DNA of 64,000 nucleotides from Cristatella mucedo (taxonomy: Eukaryota > Bryozoa > Phylactolaemata > Cristatellidae). The translations under genes were made by a program, and so were the position numbers. Of the stretch, positions 1-11,195 are shown in pieces (position 1 is the first letter of the stretch; the number at the start of each line of letters is the position of its first letter). The DNA lies in NCBI GenBank assembly GCA_009760855.2, contig WPIO01000038.1, forward strand, positions 1,822,501 through 1,886,500, in the 5' to 3' direction. The notes beneath the pieces are model-generated. The model saw only the letters and a program-made list of their open reading frames with translations, ran no database searches and was not told where the DNA came from.

Positions 1-1040
1 AGCACCTCAAATTCTCTAAACTCACTAGCTGCATGCATCGATGACATCCGCACATGGATGGCAGCAAATTTTCTAAAACTTAACGATGATAAAACTAACT
101 TACTAGTTATGGGCAAACCCAGTGTGATCCAGAGATTGGAAAAGCTGACTCTCAAAATTTGCTCTGCCAGCATATCTCCAGTTGAATCAGCTCGAAATCT
201 AGGTGTCATATTCCAAAGCGACCTCTTGTTAGACGACCATATCAGCTCCACAGTCAAATCAGCCTATTTTCAGCTTCATAACATTGCTAAAATTCGGGCT
301 TGTTTAGATAAAGATACCACATCTAAGTTGGTCCATGCATTCGTGACATCCCGTCTCGACTTCTGCAACTCACTGCTTACTGGCCTACCAGCATGTGCGA
401 TCAGGCGATTGCAGCTGGGGCAAAACTCTGCAGCTAGGTTTGTCTGTCGTGAGCTTCGCAGTTGCCACATTACACCACTTCTCGCCGACCTGCACTGGCT
501 ACCAGTCAAGCAACGGATTGACTTCAAGGTTTTGTCGCTCACTTTTAGGTCCCTTCGTTCTATGGCTCCAGCCTATCTTTCAGATATACTACCCCATCAG
601 GCCAAGCATCGTACCACCCGCTTTTCGGAATCCAACAGTCTAGAAATACCTCATACAAACCTTAAATCCTTTGGAGACCGTGCATTTAGTTCGTATGCTC
701 CCAAAGCCTGGAACTCCCTCCCGACCTGCGTCAGAATATCCCCTGACCTGACCACATTTAAAAGGAACCTAAAAACACACCTATTTAGGACAGCATTTAG
801 TGGGTCCCTGTGATTCGTCCTTGATGTGCTTATGCGTGCTGACACTGTGCATGCTGCCACTAACCACATTTGCATGCTGACCCTGTGCATGTCACCTCTA
901 ACCATATTATTCATTTCGTTTGTTTTTCAAGCATGATTTTACTTACCATTTCATTGCATTTTCCCTTACAACAAATGTAAAGCGCCTAGAGAGAGATTAA
1001 GTTCTCTGAGGGCGCTTTATCAAGTGAATTATAATTATTG
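1..1040 (+). mobile_element. LINE-A (CR1/L2-like) 3' half with intact-looking RT C-terminus
   Basis: The open frame at 58-813 (251 codons) encodes the C-terminal part of a non-LTR retrotransposon reverse transcriptase. It contains the family signatures [38 protein letters not shown] and AWNSLP, which are typical of the CR1/L2 group downstream of the catalytic YADD box. The frame is open from the window edge, so the element continues leftwards out of view. The 3' UTR (814-1040) ends in a hairpin and short ATT repeats. This is the cleanest copy of this part of the family in the window. No endonuclease domain is visible. Confidence 0.88.
979..1018 (+). other. LINE-A 3'-terminal hairpin
   Basis: The LINE tail folds into a hairpin: an 8-bp perfect outer stem (AAAGCGCC with GGCGCTTT) and an inner AGAGA/TCTCT stem around a TTAAG loop. 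It is followed by an AT-rich, ATT-repeat end. The same structure recurs in nearly every LINE-A tail here and, slightly altered, in SINE1. In stringent-type LINEs such 3' hairpins are the template recognised by the reverse transcriptase; that role here is inferred. Confidence 0.7.
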
Positions 1041-1166
1041 TTATTAAGATTTAGAATTGTTGGCGGAGTTTGGCGTGGTCAATTTTTTTCAAAAGCTGCT
1101 CAACATCCAATAAGAAATCTAAAATGTCTTCAGCCTTCTCCCTAATTTGTCACACGTTCACTCTTA

Positions 1167-1312
1167 AGCTGGTTTGGTCCAGCGGTTAAGGTGCTCGCCC
1201 CCCGACCAAGGTCTGGCTGAGGTCGTGGGCTCGAGCCCGGAGGCGTATGTGAAGCGCCTGAATAGAGATTAAGTTCTCTTGGAGTGCTATACAAATGAAT
1301 TATATTTTTTTA
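1167..1312 (+). mobile_element. SINE1 copy (tRNA-like head, LINE-A-like tail)
   Basis: The head has a box A-like TGGTCCAGCGG and a box B-like GGGCTCGAGCCC, as in tRNA-derived pol III promoters. The tail (GTGAAGCGCC, AGAGATTAAGTTCTCTTGG, then an AT-rich end) is the LINE-A hairpin in altered form. About 145 bp. This copy is one of the most complete in the window. Confidence 0.78.
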
Positions 1313-1855
1313 TATTAGCAAATTGCCTCTTGAACCAGACTGTACTCGTGAATCGACCACCTTTTCCAGCAAATGGACCTTCTTTATTCTGAAACAGGCT
1401 TGATCCTCGTAGTACTAGTTCAGTTCGAAGTGGCTGCGGAATGACTGGCAAAACAAAAGTTTGGTCAAACTTGCGGGAGCCAATATCATTCATCATCCGG
1501 GAGCATATCATTCAGGGTCAGCGCTTCGGATATTGCAGTAGATTCCATGTCTTCTCTTGTGGTAGTGCTTGCACCTTTATTGTCCAAATTTGGCTGTAGT
1601 CGTCTTCACAGAGCAAAGCTTTTCTCATGAAGCCTTCACCTAGCAGTGTTTGTTTCTACGATGTTGCTACGATGCTTTCTGCCTTCACTCTGGCTCCACG
1701 AGTCCTCGCCAACTGCCGTGCTCGCTCTGCCGCATTTCTGGCTTACCTTGTCGGCTGCCTGAATCGTGAATTAAAAAAAAGGAAACAAAAATTAAGTCGA
1801 ATGACGCCGAGCGAGCGAGCGAGCTGACGTTACAGCGACTCTCGTTCTCCTGTAG

Positions 1856-2715
1856 CCTCCATCGAGGAGCACTTTTTCAAGTCACTCGGCAGCACCGCCT
1901 GGCTCAAGCCCGACTCGCCGAAAGCTCGACACACGGCTACCTCCGCGCCGCCAAAGTCGCGCGTGGCGCCGGCGCCCCCGCCGCCGCATCCGGGCCCTCC
2001 GGCGGCGCTGCCTCGAGGCTCACGCCAGCCGCCGGCTCTCGGCAGCGTCGCGGTCCGTAGTAGGCCGTCGCCGGCTGCCCAACGAAAAAGGAGCCGCCAG
2101 CCGATGCGAGACATTAGCAGCCGCGGCGAGTGCGCGGCGCCTGCTCCCGCGAGCAGCGACTTCCCCGTCGTCCGCGGATGCCGCGGAGGAGCGAACGGCC
2201 ACCTCGCGCCGCCGCAGCCGGCCGCTGCAGCCACGTGCCGCCCGGGCGATCCAGCCGCCAAGAAGCCGCGTCCGTGCGACGAGTCGCCGTCGCCCTCCCA
2301 TCAGCAGCTGCAGCAGGGCGTTCGTGGAGGAGCGGCAGCTTCCGCAGCGGAAGCTGCGCTAGCCGCCGTCGCAGCCGCCGCCGGCAGAGTGAGTCCTGCC
2401 GCCGCCAACGCCGAGGCTGCAGCCACTGCTGCTGGGGAGTCGGCGGAGGCTGCGGTCCGAGATGGCCAAGGTGCGCCTCTGCAGCAGTGGTCGGAGCCAT
2501 CGCCGGCGGCGGCTGCAGCAGACGACAACGCCGACGACGGTCGCGAGCCGTCGGCCGTCCAGTACTGGACCGCCTCCTTCGCGAGCTGCCCTGGCGGCGG
2601 CGTCGCGTCAGTGGATGAGCACTTCGCGAAGGCCCTTGGCAACAAGTGGGCCGAAATTAAGCGTCACCTATCGGCGCTGCCGCAGCCGCCCACGGCGGTG
2701 AAGGAGGAGCCGTAG
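1856..2715 (+). CDS. VGLL4: Vestigial-like 4 / Tgi (Tondu-domain TEAD co-regulator), terminal coding exon
   Basis: VGLL4/Tgi proteins bind TEAD/Scalloped transcription factors through Tondu (TDU) motifs and oppose Yorkie/YAP in Hippo signalling. Two TDU motifs are in one open frame: IEEHFFKSLGSTAW (from 1861) and SVDEHFAKALGNKW (from 2608). The second closely matches the VDDHFAKALG motif of VGLL4. The frame ends at TAG 2713-2715 after PPTAVKEEP. An in-frame TGA at 1825-1827 means the exon starts by splicing. The best acceptor is TTCTCCTGTAG ending at 1855; TTACAG ending at 1835 is an alternative. Between the TDUs lie about 240 residues of Ala-, Pro-, Ser- and Arg-rich sequence in GC-rich DNA, much longer than the roughly 20-30 residue spacing of vertebrate VGLL4. 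Upstream exons were not found in the window. Confidence 0.86.
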
Positions 2716-3690
2716 TCCGATCCGGTCCGCCGGCGGCGGCAGCGTCCATTTCCGCCGGCCTCGTCGTCCAGCTCGCGAGGGCGAGCAGCGGCTGACGACG
2801 AGCCTGGCTGGCAACGCTCGCTCGCGCCGGCCCGCGAAGCTCGAGGCCCTGCAGCCGGGTCGTCGGCGCCAGCCCGCCAGCGGAGGCTGCTGGCGGCCGC
2901 GCGAGCTTGGCGAACTTGCGAGCAGGCGCCTCGGTGTCAACGTCACGCGGTTCGTTTGCAATTTACCGTATTTATTAGCAGCGTATAGTGTCCAGCTACT
3001 GTCGATCGATGCTATTTGCTCGCGCGGGCCCGGAGAGGTCGTTGTGCAAACATAGCAGTTCGAGAAACTACCTGACACAAAGCTGCCGACTGCCACGATG
3101 ACCGTCTCGGTTACGGGCTGCAGGCCCGCTAGGGTCGAGCGAAAGTGCGTGCCTAGACTACGCGGACGGAGAGAATCCCGCCGAGGAGAATGAGGTGCTC
3201 GCGTGCACTACCACGCCCGCCCGAGCCCGCAGCGGCGAAGTCGCCGGCTCGCCCGTGCATCGGCTGCACTCGCGTAGGCAGCAGGGTGTGGCTGCAGATT
3301 TAAGGTACAGCGAGAACTTCAACTCGGGAGAGGCGCAAAGGTACTGACCGCGGAAATGCGGCGACTGGATGAGTTTCTAGCGAGTTACCCGACATTTTCT
3401 TTTCTGCACACGGTGTGGCCCTGCACTCAGCTTGGTTTGCCTGTAGTGCTGAGCGCCGGGCTACCAACAAGCGGTCAGCTTCATCTGCGCTTCAAACGTT
3501 GGCGATTCATTCTTACATTGGTCTGAAAGGAAGGCCCGGATGAGAAAATGTGCGGATGGCTGCCCACGAGGCTAGTGAGCAAGTGCTGAAGTAACTATAC
3601 AGGGTGCACATAAAACACCTCTTCCCGTCTGCGATTGGATAAGGGTAAGGCAATTCATGTAACGACATAATTAAATTTAGCTGATTCAAC
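2716..3690. other. VGLL4 3' UTR and GC-rich island tail
   Basis: CpG-rich DNA begins near 1830 and continues to about 3320, then fades into AT-richer sequence. The first part is probably VGLL4 3' UTR. An ATTAAA at 3669-3674 is a possible poly(A) signal, but nothing singles it out. No other gene is seen; frames on the opposite strand are by-products of the GC-rich composition. Confidence 0.45.
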
Positions 3691-4110
3691 AACATTTACT
3701 CTATGTATCTAATGTATCTCCGTCAGTAACTCCACAAAGTCATAGAGACCATGTGGGTGTTACGCAGGAGAGTTTTGTATAGCGCACTCACAGCCTAAGC
3801 GGCTTTCGGTACGCATTCGGTAGTCAACAGACTTCGTCTCACGCAACAAAGAGAAAGTGGGAAGCATGGCAGAGTCAGGAGAGCAGTTGAGGTAGTGAGT
3901 AGCATAGAAGTAGCAGTTCAGGACCGCTGAAAAAGATGTGCCATAGTCGGCAGTTGGAGAGTAGTTGTCGTTGCGTAAGAATTGTGGAAGCGAGTTCCAC
4001 AGTCTAGGACCTGCAGAGCTAAAGCTTCTGCCGCCAACTGTCTTTAAGCGGAAGAGTCTTGCGACTACCATCCGCTCGTTTTCAAGGCAATTAAGGATTG
4101 TTTGCTGCAG
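3691..4110 (-). mobile_element. LINE-B (CR1/L2-like) 3' fragment
   Basis: The - strand frame at 3760-4158 encodes an RT C-terminus with [19 protein letters not shown], then a Ser/Tyr/Cys-rich tail ending in NSPA. The 3' end consists of ATGTAT-type repeats (3700-3720), unlike the ATT repeats of LINE-A. Near-identical copies lie at 13801-14450, 31118-31540, 45262-45655 and 62740-63110. This copy is 5'-truncated. Confidence 0.75.
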
Positions 4111-4184
4111 AGCTCGAACGCACGACCTGGTTAGTGAAATGCCAGTACCTATATCCATAGGCTAAGGTCCAGGTAGACTGTAAT

Positions 4185-4500
4185 ACTAATTCGCTTGTAT
4201 TGCGCCCTCTGAGAACTAAATCTCTTTCTAGGCACTTTGCATATGCTCTAAAGGAAGTATGCTAATATGTTCAATGATAACTTGCACAGAGTTAGTACGC
4301 TTAGGCATACAAAGGTCAATTCACGGAGACCCAGAATGCTGCGAGGGCAGGTGCATTTTTAGCTTCTATTTAAATGTCTAGTTAGGGGATGTCGTCGTGT
4401 TCTAAGTCAGGAGTGAGTTCCTGGAGTTGGGAGCATGCGTGCAGGCAAGGTCTCCTGAAGATTTAAGATTAGTTCGAGGCACGGCTGGATAACTTGAAAA
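4185..4500 (-). mobile_element. LINE-A-related 3' fragment
   Basis: Reverse complement of the LINE-A tail (GCGCCCTCTGAGAACT, CTTTCTAGGCACTTTGCAT) followed by UTR and the last RT codons (TGAGTTCCTGGAGTTGGGAG is the reverse of the AWNSLP region). Heavily decayed. Confidence 0.6.
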
Positions 4501-5721
4501 TCGCAAAACCTAATCCCTTTAGTTGCGATCAGCTGCAACCCAAATAATTTAACATTGAAAATTGGAGCACGAGAAGTTAGCACATAACCAAATTCTGCGG
4601 AGCAATGGATTAAAATCGTTGGAGACTCAGCCTACATAATTTTGAATAAGAGTCCGCGAATCCATTGTTCCAACAAACACGAGTCGCCGACGTCAAGCTA
4701 AGGTTTGAGTCCTTTGTGATAATTGTAGTACTACTGTGATTATACAGCTATGATGAATTTCATGCTAAAAATATTAGGGGAGATATTTACAAACTCACTT
4801 GAGCAGCTACATTGAACTGTGCGTTCAAAATATTGTTTATAGGTTTTATAGTCAGACGAACAATTACCACGTTGTTAATACTTTTTTATTTGTTTATCTT
4901 TAAATATTAGAAGCGTTGCGATTATTGAAGGGCTAGTGCCAGTAAGTATGGTTGGCTTGCAATATGCGTCAGTGAACACACAAACTTGCCTTCTCAAGTT
5001 TGAGTTTGCGAGGTATACTTTAAGGGTACAGGCTGGTGTCTATTAATATTGTTGTAATTACAAACTTTTTAAATTCGGGGTTTTTGATTGATATGAATGC
5101 AAAGAACAAATTCGGAGGTAAATGTATTGTTTATTAGATAGAAATTAAACATTCAACGCAAAATGTGTGCATGCTATAGTGTTAGCAGCATGTAAGAAAG
5201 TACAGGGGTACGTTATCTCTAAGCCAAATAACACGCTAAGAAAGATGATAATAATTATTTACAAAATAAATTTTAAAAATATTTTTACAGGTCAGAGGGT
5301 GTTTGCTGTCCAACAAAATAATTGTAAGCAGAAAAAGTTGCTTGGTATCAACACCGCGTCAACGCGTAAGTTTGCATCGTAGTTCAATTTTTTGAGGAAT
5401 CGTGCTCTGTTCTTTCCACCATTTTACTACCATAACCGTACGGCTGACACTTTACGATATGTACTTAAGCTATTCAAAACTGTCCTGTTTTCTCAAAGAC
5501 GGGCTAATCTTTTCGCAACTGCTTGTTTAATTAAAGCGTAGAAAAGCCGTTACATTACGCGAGACATGCTTTGATTCCACTGAGGCTTTGAAAGAGCAAT
5601 GGGCAAGAATCGTGGGCATAAGTATGCACGTGTCTTTAGGTTCAAATATCCCATAGAGTATCTGTTCGCTAGGTATACATGAGTCTGTAAAATAATTGAT
5701 GGTATACGAGTAAAATATAGT
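4501..5721. other. Intergenic, no feature recognised
   Basis: AT-rich sequence with only short frames. I see no gene, tRNA, obvious tandem repeat or recognisable transposon end. Confidence 0.4.
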
Positions 5722-5835
5722 TCATTTTCATAGCGCTCTAAGAGAACGCAATCTCTATCCAGGCGCTACACATATGTCGCGGGGCTCGAGCTTGCGACCT
5801 CGATCGTCAAAGGCGAGTGCGTTAGCTCCTGGCTC
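5722..5835 (-). mobile_element. SINE1 copy
   Basis: Reverse-orientation tail (GCGCTCTAAGAGAACGCAAT, CCAGGCGCTACACATATG) followed by the box B region (GGGCTCGAGC, GCGACCTCG) and a degraded head. Confidence 0.65.
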
Positions 5836-6417
5836 AGGGCAGGGCGGTGGTAGATACCAGTGAGCCTTAAAAGGGCTCTCTTATTAGTTCAACTCCCGAT
5901 CGAGCCGGGGTAAAGACTTCAATCTGCCACTAATTCACCCCAATAAGGAGCTGCCTCAAGCCACAGGTTTCCCTGGGATTCTGATTGGTTACCCGCCGAA
6001 AAGTGCAATTCCATGACGAAGTGCAAATACTGCATAGAGCGTGCCAACACCGCTCTCGAGGATTTTGGCCGGTCCTTTTTCGGTGCAGCGGAAGCTCTAC
6101 AGGTACTGTGGGTCAACAGCGGTGCGTAGCTTTCTGCATTCAACGAAGTGTCCAATAGGTACAAACAACTAAGTCATGTGCACAAGCTTTTTATCGGGTC
6201 TAACAGCTAGGTACGGACAGAGAGATTTGTGCAGACTTTTGTATAGCTGCCCCCGAACCAGCCAGTTATCCAGCTTCGAGAGGACTTTCCGATTATGCTT
6301 TATTGGGGCAAACGCTCCTCCTCGGTCATCTCCTTCCACTCAAAGCTCGATCGATCTCTTTATAATGAGATGCTGTATACTGTCGACCGTTTCTTCCCGC
6401 CTCCTGACGATCCATAC

Positions 6418-6925
6418 CCAGAAAGTTCTCTTTAGGTCTCTTCATTCTATGGCTCCAGCCTATCTTTCAGATATACTACCCCATCAGGCAAAGCATCGTA
6501 CCACTCGCTTTTCGGAATCCAACAGTCTAGAAATACCTCGTACAAACCTTAAATCCTTTGGAGACCGTGCATTTAGCTCGTATGCTTCCACAGCCTGGAA
6601 CTCCCTCCCGACCTGCGTCAGAACATCCCCTGACCTGACCACATTTAAAAGGAACCTAAAAACACACCTATTTAGGACAGCATTTAGTGGGTCCCTGTGA
6701 TTCGTCCTTGATGTGCTTATGCGTGCTGACACTGTGCAGGCTGCCACTAACCACATTTGCATGCTGACCCTGTGCATGTCACTCCTAACCATGTTATTCA
6801 TTTTGTTTGTTTTTCAAGCATGATTTTACTTACCATTTAATTGCATTTCCCATTGCAGCAAATGTAAAGCGCCTAGAGAGAGAGATTAAGTTCTCTGAGG
6901 GCGCTTTATCAAGTACATTATTGTT
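6418..6925 (+). mobile_element. LINE-A, 5'-truncated copy
   Basis: From TTTAGGTCTCTTCATTC onward the sequence is nearly identical to 541-1040, including the RT end (NSLPTCVRTSPDLTTFKRNL), the UTR and the tail hairpin. The open frame 6176-6700 is a chance fusion of unrelated upstream DNA (to about 6417) with the LINE 3' end. It should not be read as one protein. Confidence 0.85.
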
Positions 6926-7951
6926 AGCCTTTTTTATCAGTATCGAGAATCCGTGGCACCAACCACTGTGAGATAAAATACTGATGTCCAAGCATTCAAT
7001 CTACGGCGACCTGTGAGTTCTACTCTTCGTCGCGTTGCCCTGAGTGACTTCACCTTAACTTCGTGTGCCGAACTCGACGAGCAAGTCTATTTTTGAAGCG
7101 GCAGATTGTGGATAATTGGCTGACTGCTAAATACTTCTCGGCCAATCAGCTCTCCTTTCGTCGGAGTCTGGAATCCAGCTGAAGCCCGCGACTGTAGACT
7201 CGTTATACTCGATTATTCGCTAAGGGAGCTGATCGCTTTCATCTCTGCCATCATCTGCATATTAGTAACTATAGTCTCCATAGTTATTGCCTCTCGGACT
7301 CGCCCAACTTGTAAGCATTCCATCCGATATAAATTATCAATATTATTTAAATGATTAGTAACATTGGAAGTACTAAATTTAACCGTTCCTCACCATTTAA
7401 CCGTCGAATGGCTTCTTACATACTCGGCGTTTTGCGAAATCAACAGCGTTAGCATTTAACCCGTCTAATTTGATGACACGTATGTAATTTCTGTATTATT
7501 ATGTACTACGAGGAATAGCAGCAGCCTCTGTAGCACCCGAACTGCACGGTCTGCCGAAATCCATGGTTGGCAGAAAAGGGCACTTAGATGTGAAATAAGG
7601 CCAGTGATATCACTGAGAGGCTCGTAATGAATCGCACAAATATATTAATGTTATTGCAATGATTAAAATATCCTTGCTTTGAGCCGGATTTTTTAATTCT
7701 GTCACGTTTTTCTTAACTTCCCTGAATCACAGGGAAGTAGTGTCGCTAACTCTTAACATCCACGGATGTCAATTGAACTTTTTACTATTGTCCGAATAAT
7801 AAAAATATCGACAAGAACAAGAAGCTTCTATGAAAAAAGATGTTAGGAAGAAAAGCTTTATAACTTCTTAAAAAATAAGGAGTATTACGTCATTGCTGCT
7901 TTCTCAGTGCTAACAGCTCCAGCGTCATCTATTAGCACCAGGTGAATGGTA
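6926..7951. other. Intergenic, no feature recognised
   Basis: No coding signal, RNA gene or repeat could be identified on either strand. Confidence 0.4.
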
Positions 7952-8125
7952 AGCCGTGATGGCATGCTAGGTAAGGCGGTTGCTTTTCACGACCTCGGTT
8001 CCGAGATCGTGGGTTCGATCTCTATGGTGGGTGATTCTTTATTGCCTCTGCAAGCGGTGAATACAGTCTTCAAGGCTCTTCTGTCGCTATGTAAGAGGCT
8101 GTTAAATCAGCTAGAATTTATTTAT
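7952..8125 (+). mobile_element. SINE2 copy (tRNA-like, non-LINE-A tail)
   Basis: Head GATGGCATGCTAGGTAAGGC (box A-like) and box B-like GTGGGTTCGATCTC, then the body GATTCTTTATTGCC...AAGGCTCTTCTGTCGCTA and end GAGGCTGTTAAATCAGCTAG. The body and end are shared by all SINE2 copies and are unrelated to the LINE-A hairpin. Confidence 0.75.
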
Positions 8126-9290
8126 TTATTTAGTGAATGGGCAAGCTAGCCTATAGATAATACGTAAATCGTCGGTTTCAATGGCAACCATCTTGCGTGA
8201 CTCCCTGATGTCCAATGCCTCGGGGAAAATTGTTTCCAAGCAAGGGCGTCCTCAAGTCGATAGGCTCTTGTTCGTGATCAAAAAGCGCTAGTTACTTTTT
8301 TTACAGCTTCGTTCGTTACTTCCGAACTCCTCACTCTACTATTTATGAGTTCTAATTTTTGTTCGTGAATACAAAATGGTGCTACGTAGTTATACGAGAA
8401 CTGATCGATGATTTAGCCGGTAACCTTGAATAATTCCCAAGCCAATTAGTCTTAGCTTTTTAAATGAATTAATATTTTGGGAAGAGCATAACAATAAATC
8501 TTGAGGTTTTCTCTTCTAAATCAAAAGAAGAAGTAGCTTGGCATCTTGATTCGAGGAAAATAAAGTCTGGAGAACGCATGGTTAAAAATAAAACCCTGGA
8601 CGATCATAAAATGCGTCAAGTTGTAGCAGCACCTTGGACACTGCACGTGCGGCTGCTGTCACGAAATCTCATCCCCGTCGTAGCGGCACCGTAGCCCCTG
8701 CTGGCACAGATGCGAAGACACGAGAGCGTTTTTTGATTGTGATGCCCGGGCATGCCGGATTTACGGGTTCTTCTTTCTACGTTGAATAAAAAGAATAGTA
8801 CTGTGGCTGCTTGTGTAGTACCTTGAGCGCCAACAGGTCAGGTGGGTTAGTCTCAGTCACATTTTTACGCTAACAAATCCATCAGAACTTGCATCTGAAA
8901 ACGCTGGCTTACTGAATTCGTTCAATTCCACCACGAGGTGCAAAATCTTTTAGATTTAATAAAGGACTACTTGCTTTATTGAGCACGTGAAGTTCGCAGT
9001 CTGCTTCCCACATTGAGAAAAAAGGCCAACGTTGTTTAATGAGTAATCACCGAATCAAAGTAACCAGAATTCCCTCCCAGTCCAGCAAATAACCGGAGCG
9101 AGACAGATGATGCAGAACCTTTTTCCCAATCAGCTCACCTCTAGTTGACTGTGTCTTTTATGTATTGCTAATATTATTATTATTATTATTATTCAGTGAG
9201 TACTGTGAGTTTCCTCTAATTCAATGAGTATTAAGAGCAATTTTTTTGGTGTATTCCTAAGAATGTGCCCTTTCTTTCTTCTCTCTCTCT

Positions 9291-9292
<2 letters not shown>
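8126..9292. other. Intergenic, no feature recognised
   Basis: AT-rich sequence without a convincing gene. A short ATT run near 9174-9192 might mark an old LINE tail, but no hairpin is present. Confidence 0.35.
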
Positions 9293-9334
<42 letters not shown>

Positions 9335-9339
9335 GTGTG

Positions 9340-9379
<40 letters not shown>
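9293..9379. repeat. (TA)n / (GT)n compound microsatellite
   Basis: Two TA tracts flank a short GTGTGTGTGTG tract; a CT-rich run lies just upstream. Confidence 0.95.
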
Positions 9380-9380
<1 letters not shown>

Positions 9381-9740
9381 GTGTGTGTTTAACTTCAAAG
9401 TGAAAATGAGCGATGAGGGGGAATTGTGAGTCTATTTGCCAAAAGATTTTTTCTCGAAACCGTCACTGCAATCATGTTAGCAAAAACGCCACTCTCAGCA
9501 CTTTCTGTTTTCAGTTTAAATCAAATATCGGGATGACACAAAAAGTTTTTCCTTCCTAGAGCTCAGATACCCTTTCGCGTGTTGCAGCGCTCTATAAAAC
9601 CTGGCTGACATAAGTAAATTTTAAGTAAATATATTCAAAGGTTTTACAGGATCTCCAAAATATCATATGCTATATATTGCAATCCAAAAATGCTTTATTT
9701 TGGACGTTAAACTATGACATGTTAAAACAACAGATGAATT

Positions 9741-10200
9741 TACCGTATTTTACCCAAAATAATCCCCCAAGTATAAGCCCCCAAATTTTTTTGAACCAAC
9801 TTTTTGGGGAAAAAAATACTTTTTATTCAATGACTGAATAAACTGAACAATAAGAAGATTCATGATAATCACTCATTTCACTATCACTATCCTCTGCATT
9901 ATGACTGGTGACGATGCCCTCTCCATCTTCCTCTTCCATATCACAGGTTTCAAATTTCGTGGAAACTCCGTTATCGTCATTGATGTCGTCACTCTTTTCA
10001 TAGACTGCGATATCTTCCGTTCCATCCATTGCATTTGAAATGTCACAATGCATTCAAAATGCATTCAAATACCGGAAATGCATTCAAATCATGTACGTTT
10101 TTAGCGAAATAGTAGAAATTTAAACTCCCATGAATAACCCGTATTCCATTATCTGACCCCAATTTTTTTTAAGTGGGCTTATGCACGGTAAAATACGGTA
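9741..10200 (-). mobile_element. pogo-like non-autonomous DNA transposon with transposase remnant
   Basis: The ends are inverted: TACCGTATTTTACC at 9741 and its complement GGTAAAATACGGTA ending at 10200, with shared AAGCCC motifs just inside and TA at the borders. The - strand frame 9823-10053 begins CDISNAMDGTEDIAVYEKSD. That matches the conserved region after the DDE domain of pogo/Tigger transposases (G-I-S-N-A-L-D-G-T-E-D), followed by an acidic tail. Only the transposase C-terminus remains in this 460-bp element. Family assignment rests on that motif. Confidence 0.68.
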
Positions 10201-11084
10201 TATTAGAATTTTTTTTAGATGCTCTACCTCCAAAGCACAACTAGCAACCGCTTAAGTCAGAATAGTGACAATGACTAAGTCTGGACAGCGCAATTCTGAA
10301 ATTTCAAGCCGTTTGCCAATACATTTCTTCAAGCACCACGTCCAAAAAAAAATTTGCAAGCTTGGCGATGGCTGCACTCTGAACTGCCAGACCTGGAATC
10401 TTCTATCAAGAGCAACCCTGAAACTCGGTAGCGACATAGGCCGACGGAATTCGCCATTTTTCTTGCGAATGGTTCGAGGCTGAATGATTGGAAAGGCCAT
10501 GAAGAAGAACCACGCTTAACCATGTTGTATTTTATACTTGCATGAATGGGACTTTTAATTTTCATAACCAAAGGCAAAAATTAACTCCGACTCGGTAACA
10601 TCATCTGCTAATTACATTGTCTGCAGCGTCTGCCGAGTTTTTTCGGCTATTTCAGCGGCGAATAGAGTTGCTAATACTTGACCCTTCCGTTTCACTCAGG
10701 AGCTGTGAAAGCTGGTCTATTAACTAGGACGGACCACCTAAGAAAGTGAAAATAAGTAAAGATTACGACTACATGGTTTTTATGACGACTGGGGACCCTT
10801 TGCAGCTTCCACCGCCGCTACTCAGCAGGCAATAAAGGTTTACTCTCTGCATGATTTGAATCTACGACCTGGGATGTGAAGCCCATGAAATTTACCGCTG
10901 GGCTACAGCCAGCTAAGAACATGATACGACGCTTATGAGCATGAGTTGGCAACGCTAATATTTGATGATAGTGGGTCTATAATTTTAAATCCTCAACAGC
11001 AAAAATATTTTCAGCATAAATATATAAATCAGATTCGTTTGCATGGCGCACTAACAGAACTTCTTCTTAATTCGGGTTCTTCAC
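10201..11084. other. Intergenic, no feature recognised
   Basis: Mixed-composition DNA. The - strand frames near 10252-10577 have no recognisable motif and overlap each other, so I do not call a gene. Confidence 0.35.
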
Positions 11085-11195
11085 GTATGCTACAGCGCTC
11101 GAGCCCACGACCTCGGTCATTAGATACGTTCACCTTGACATTGGTTCGAAGCGAGCACCTTATCCGCTAGGCCAAACCGACACGGCGATAGGACA
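11085..11195 (-). mobile_element. SINE1 copy lacking most of its tail
   Basis: GCTCGAGCCCACGACCTCGG followed by a reverse-orientation head ending CCTTATCCGCTAGGCCAAAC. The LINE-like tail is reduced to a few bases. Confidence 0.6.

Noticed and set aside
1830-2645. Long frames on the - strand and shifted + frames in the GC-rich island
   Set aside because: They overlap the VGLL4 exon with its two TDU motifs; GC-rich, stop-poor composition explains them.
6176-6700. 174-codon frame as a possible gene
   Set aside because: The first part is unrelated DNA and the second is a 5'-truncated LINE-A; a chance fusion.
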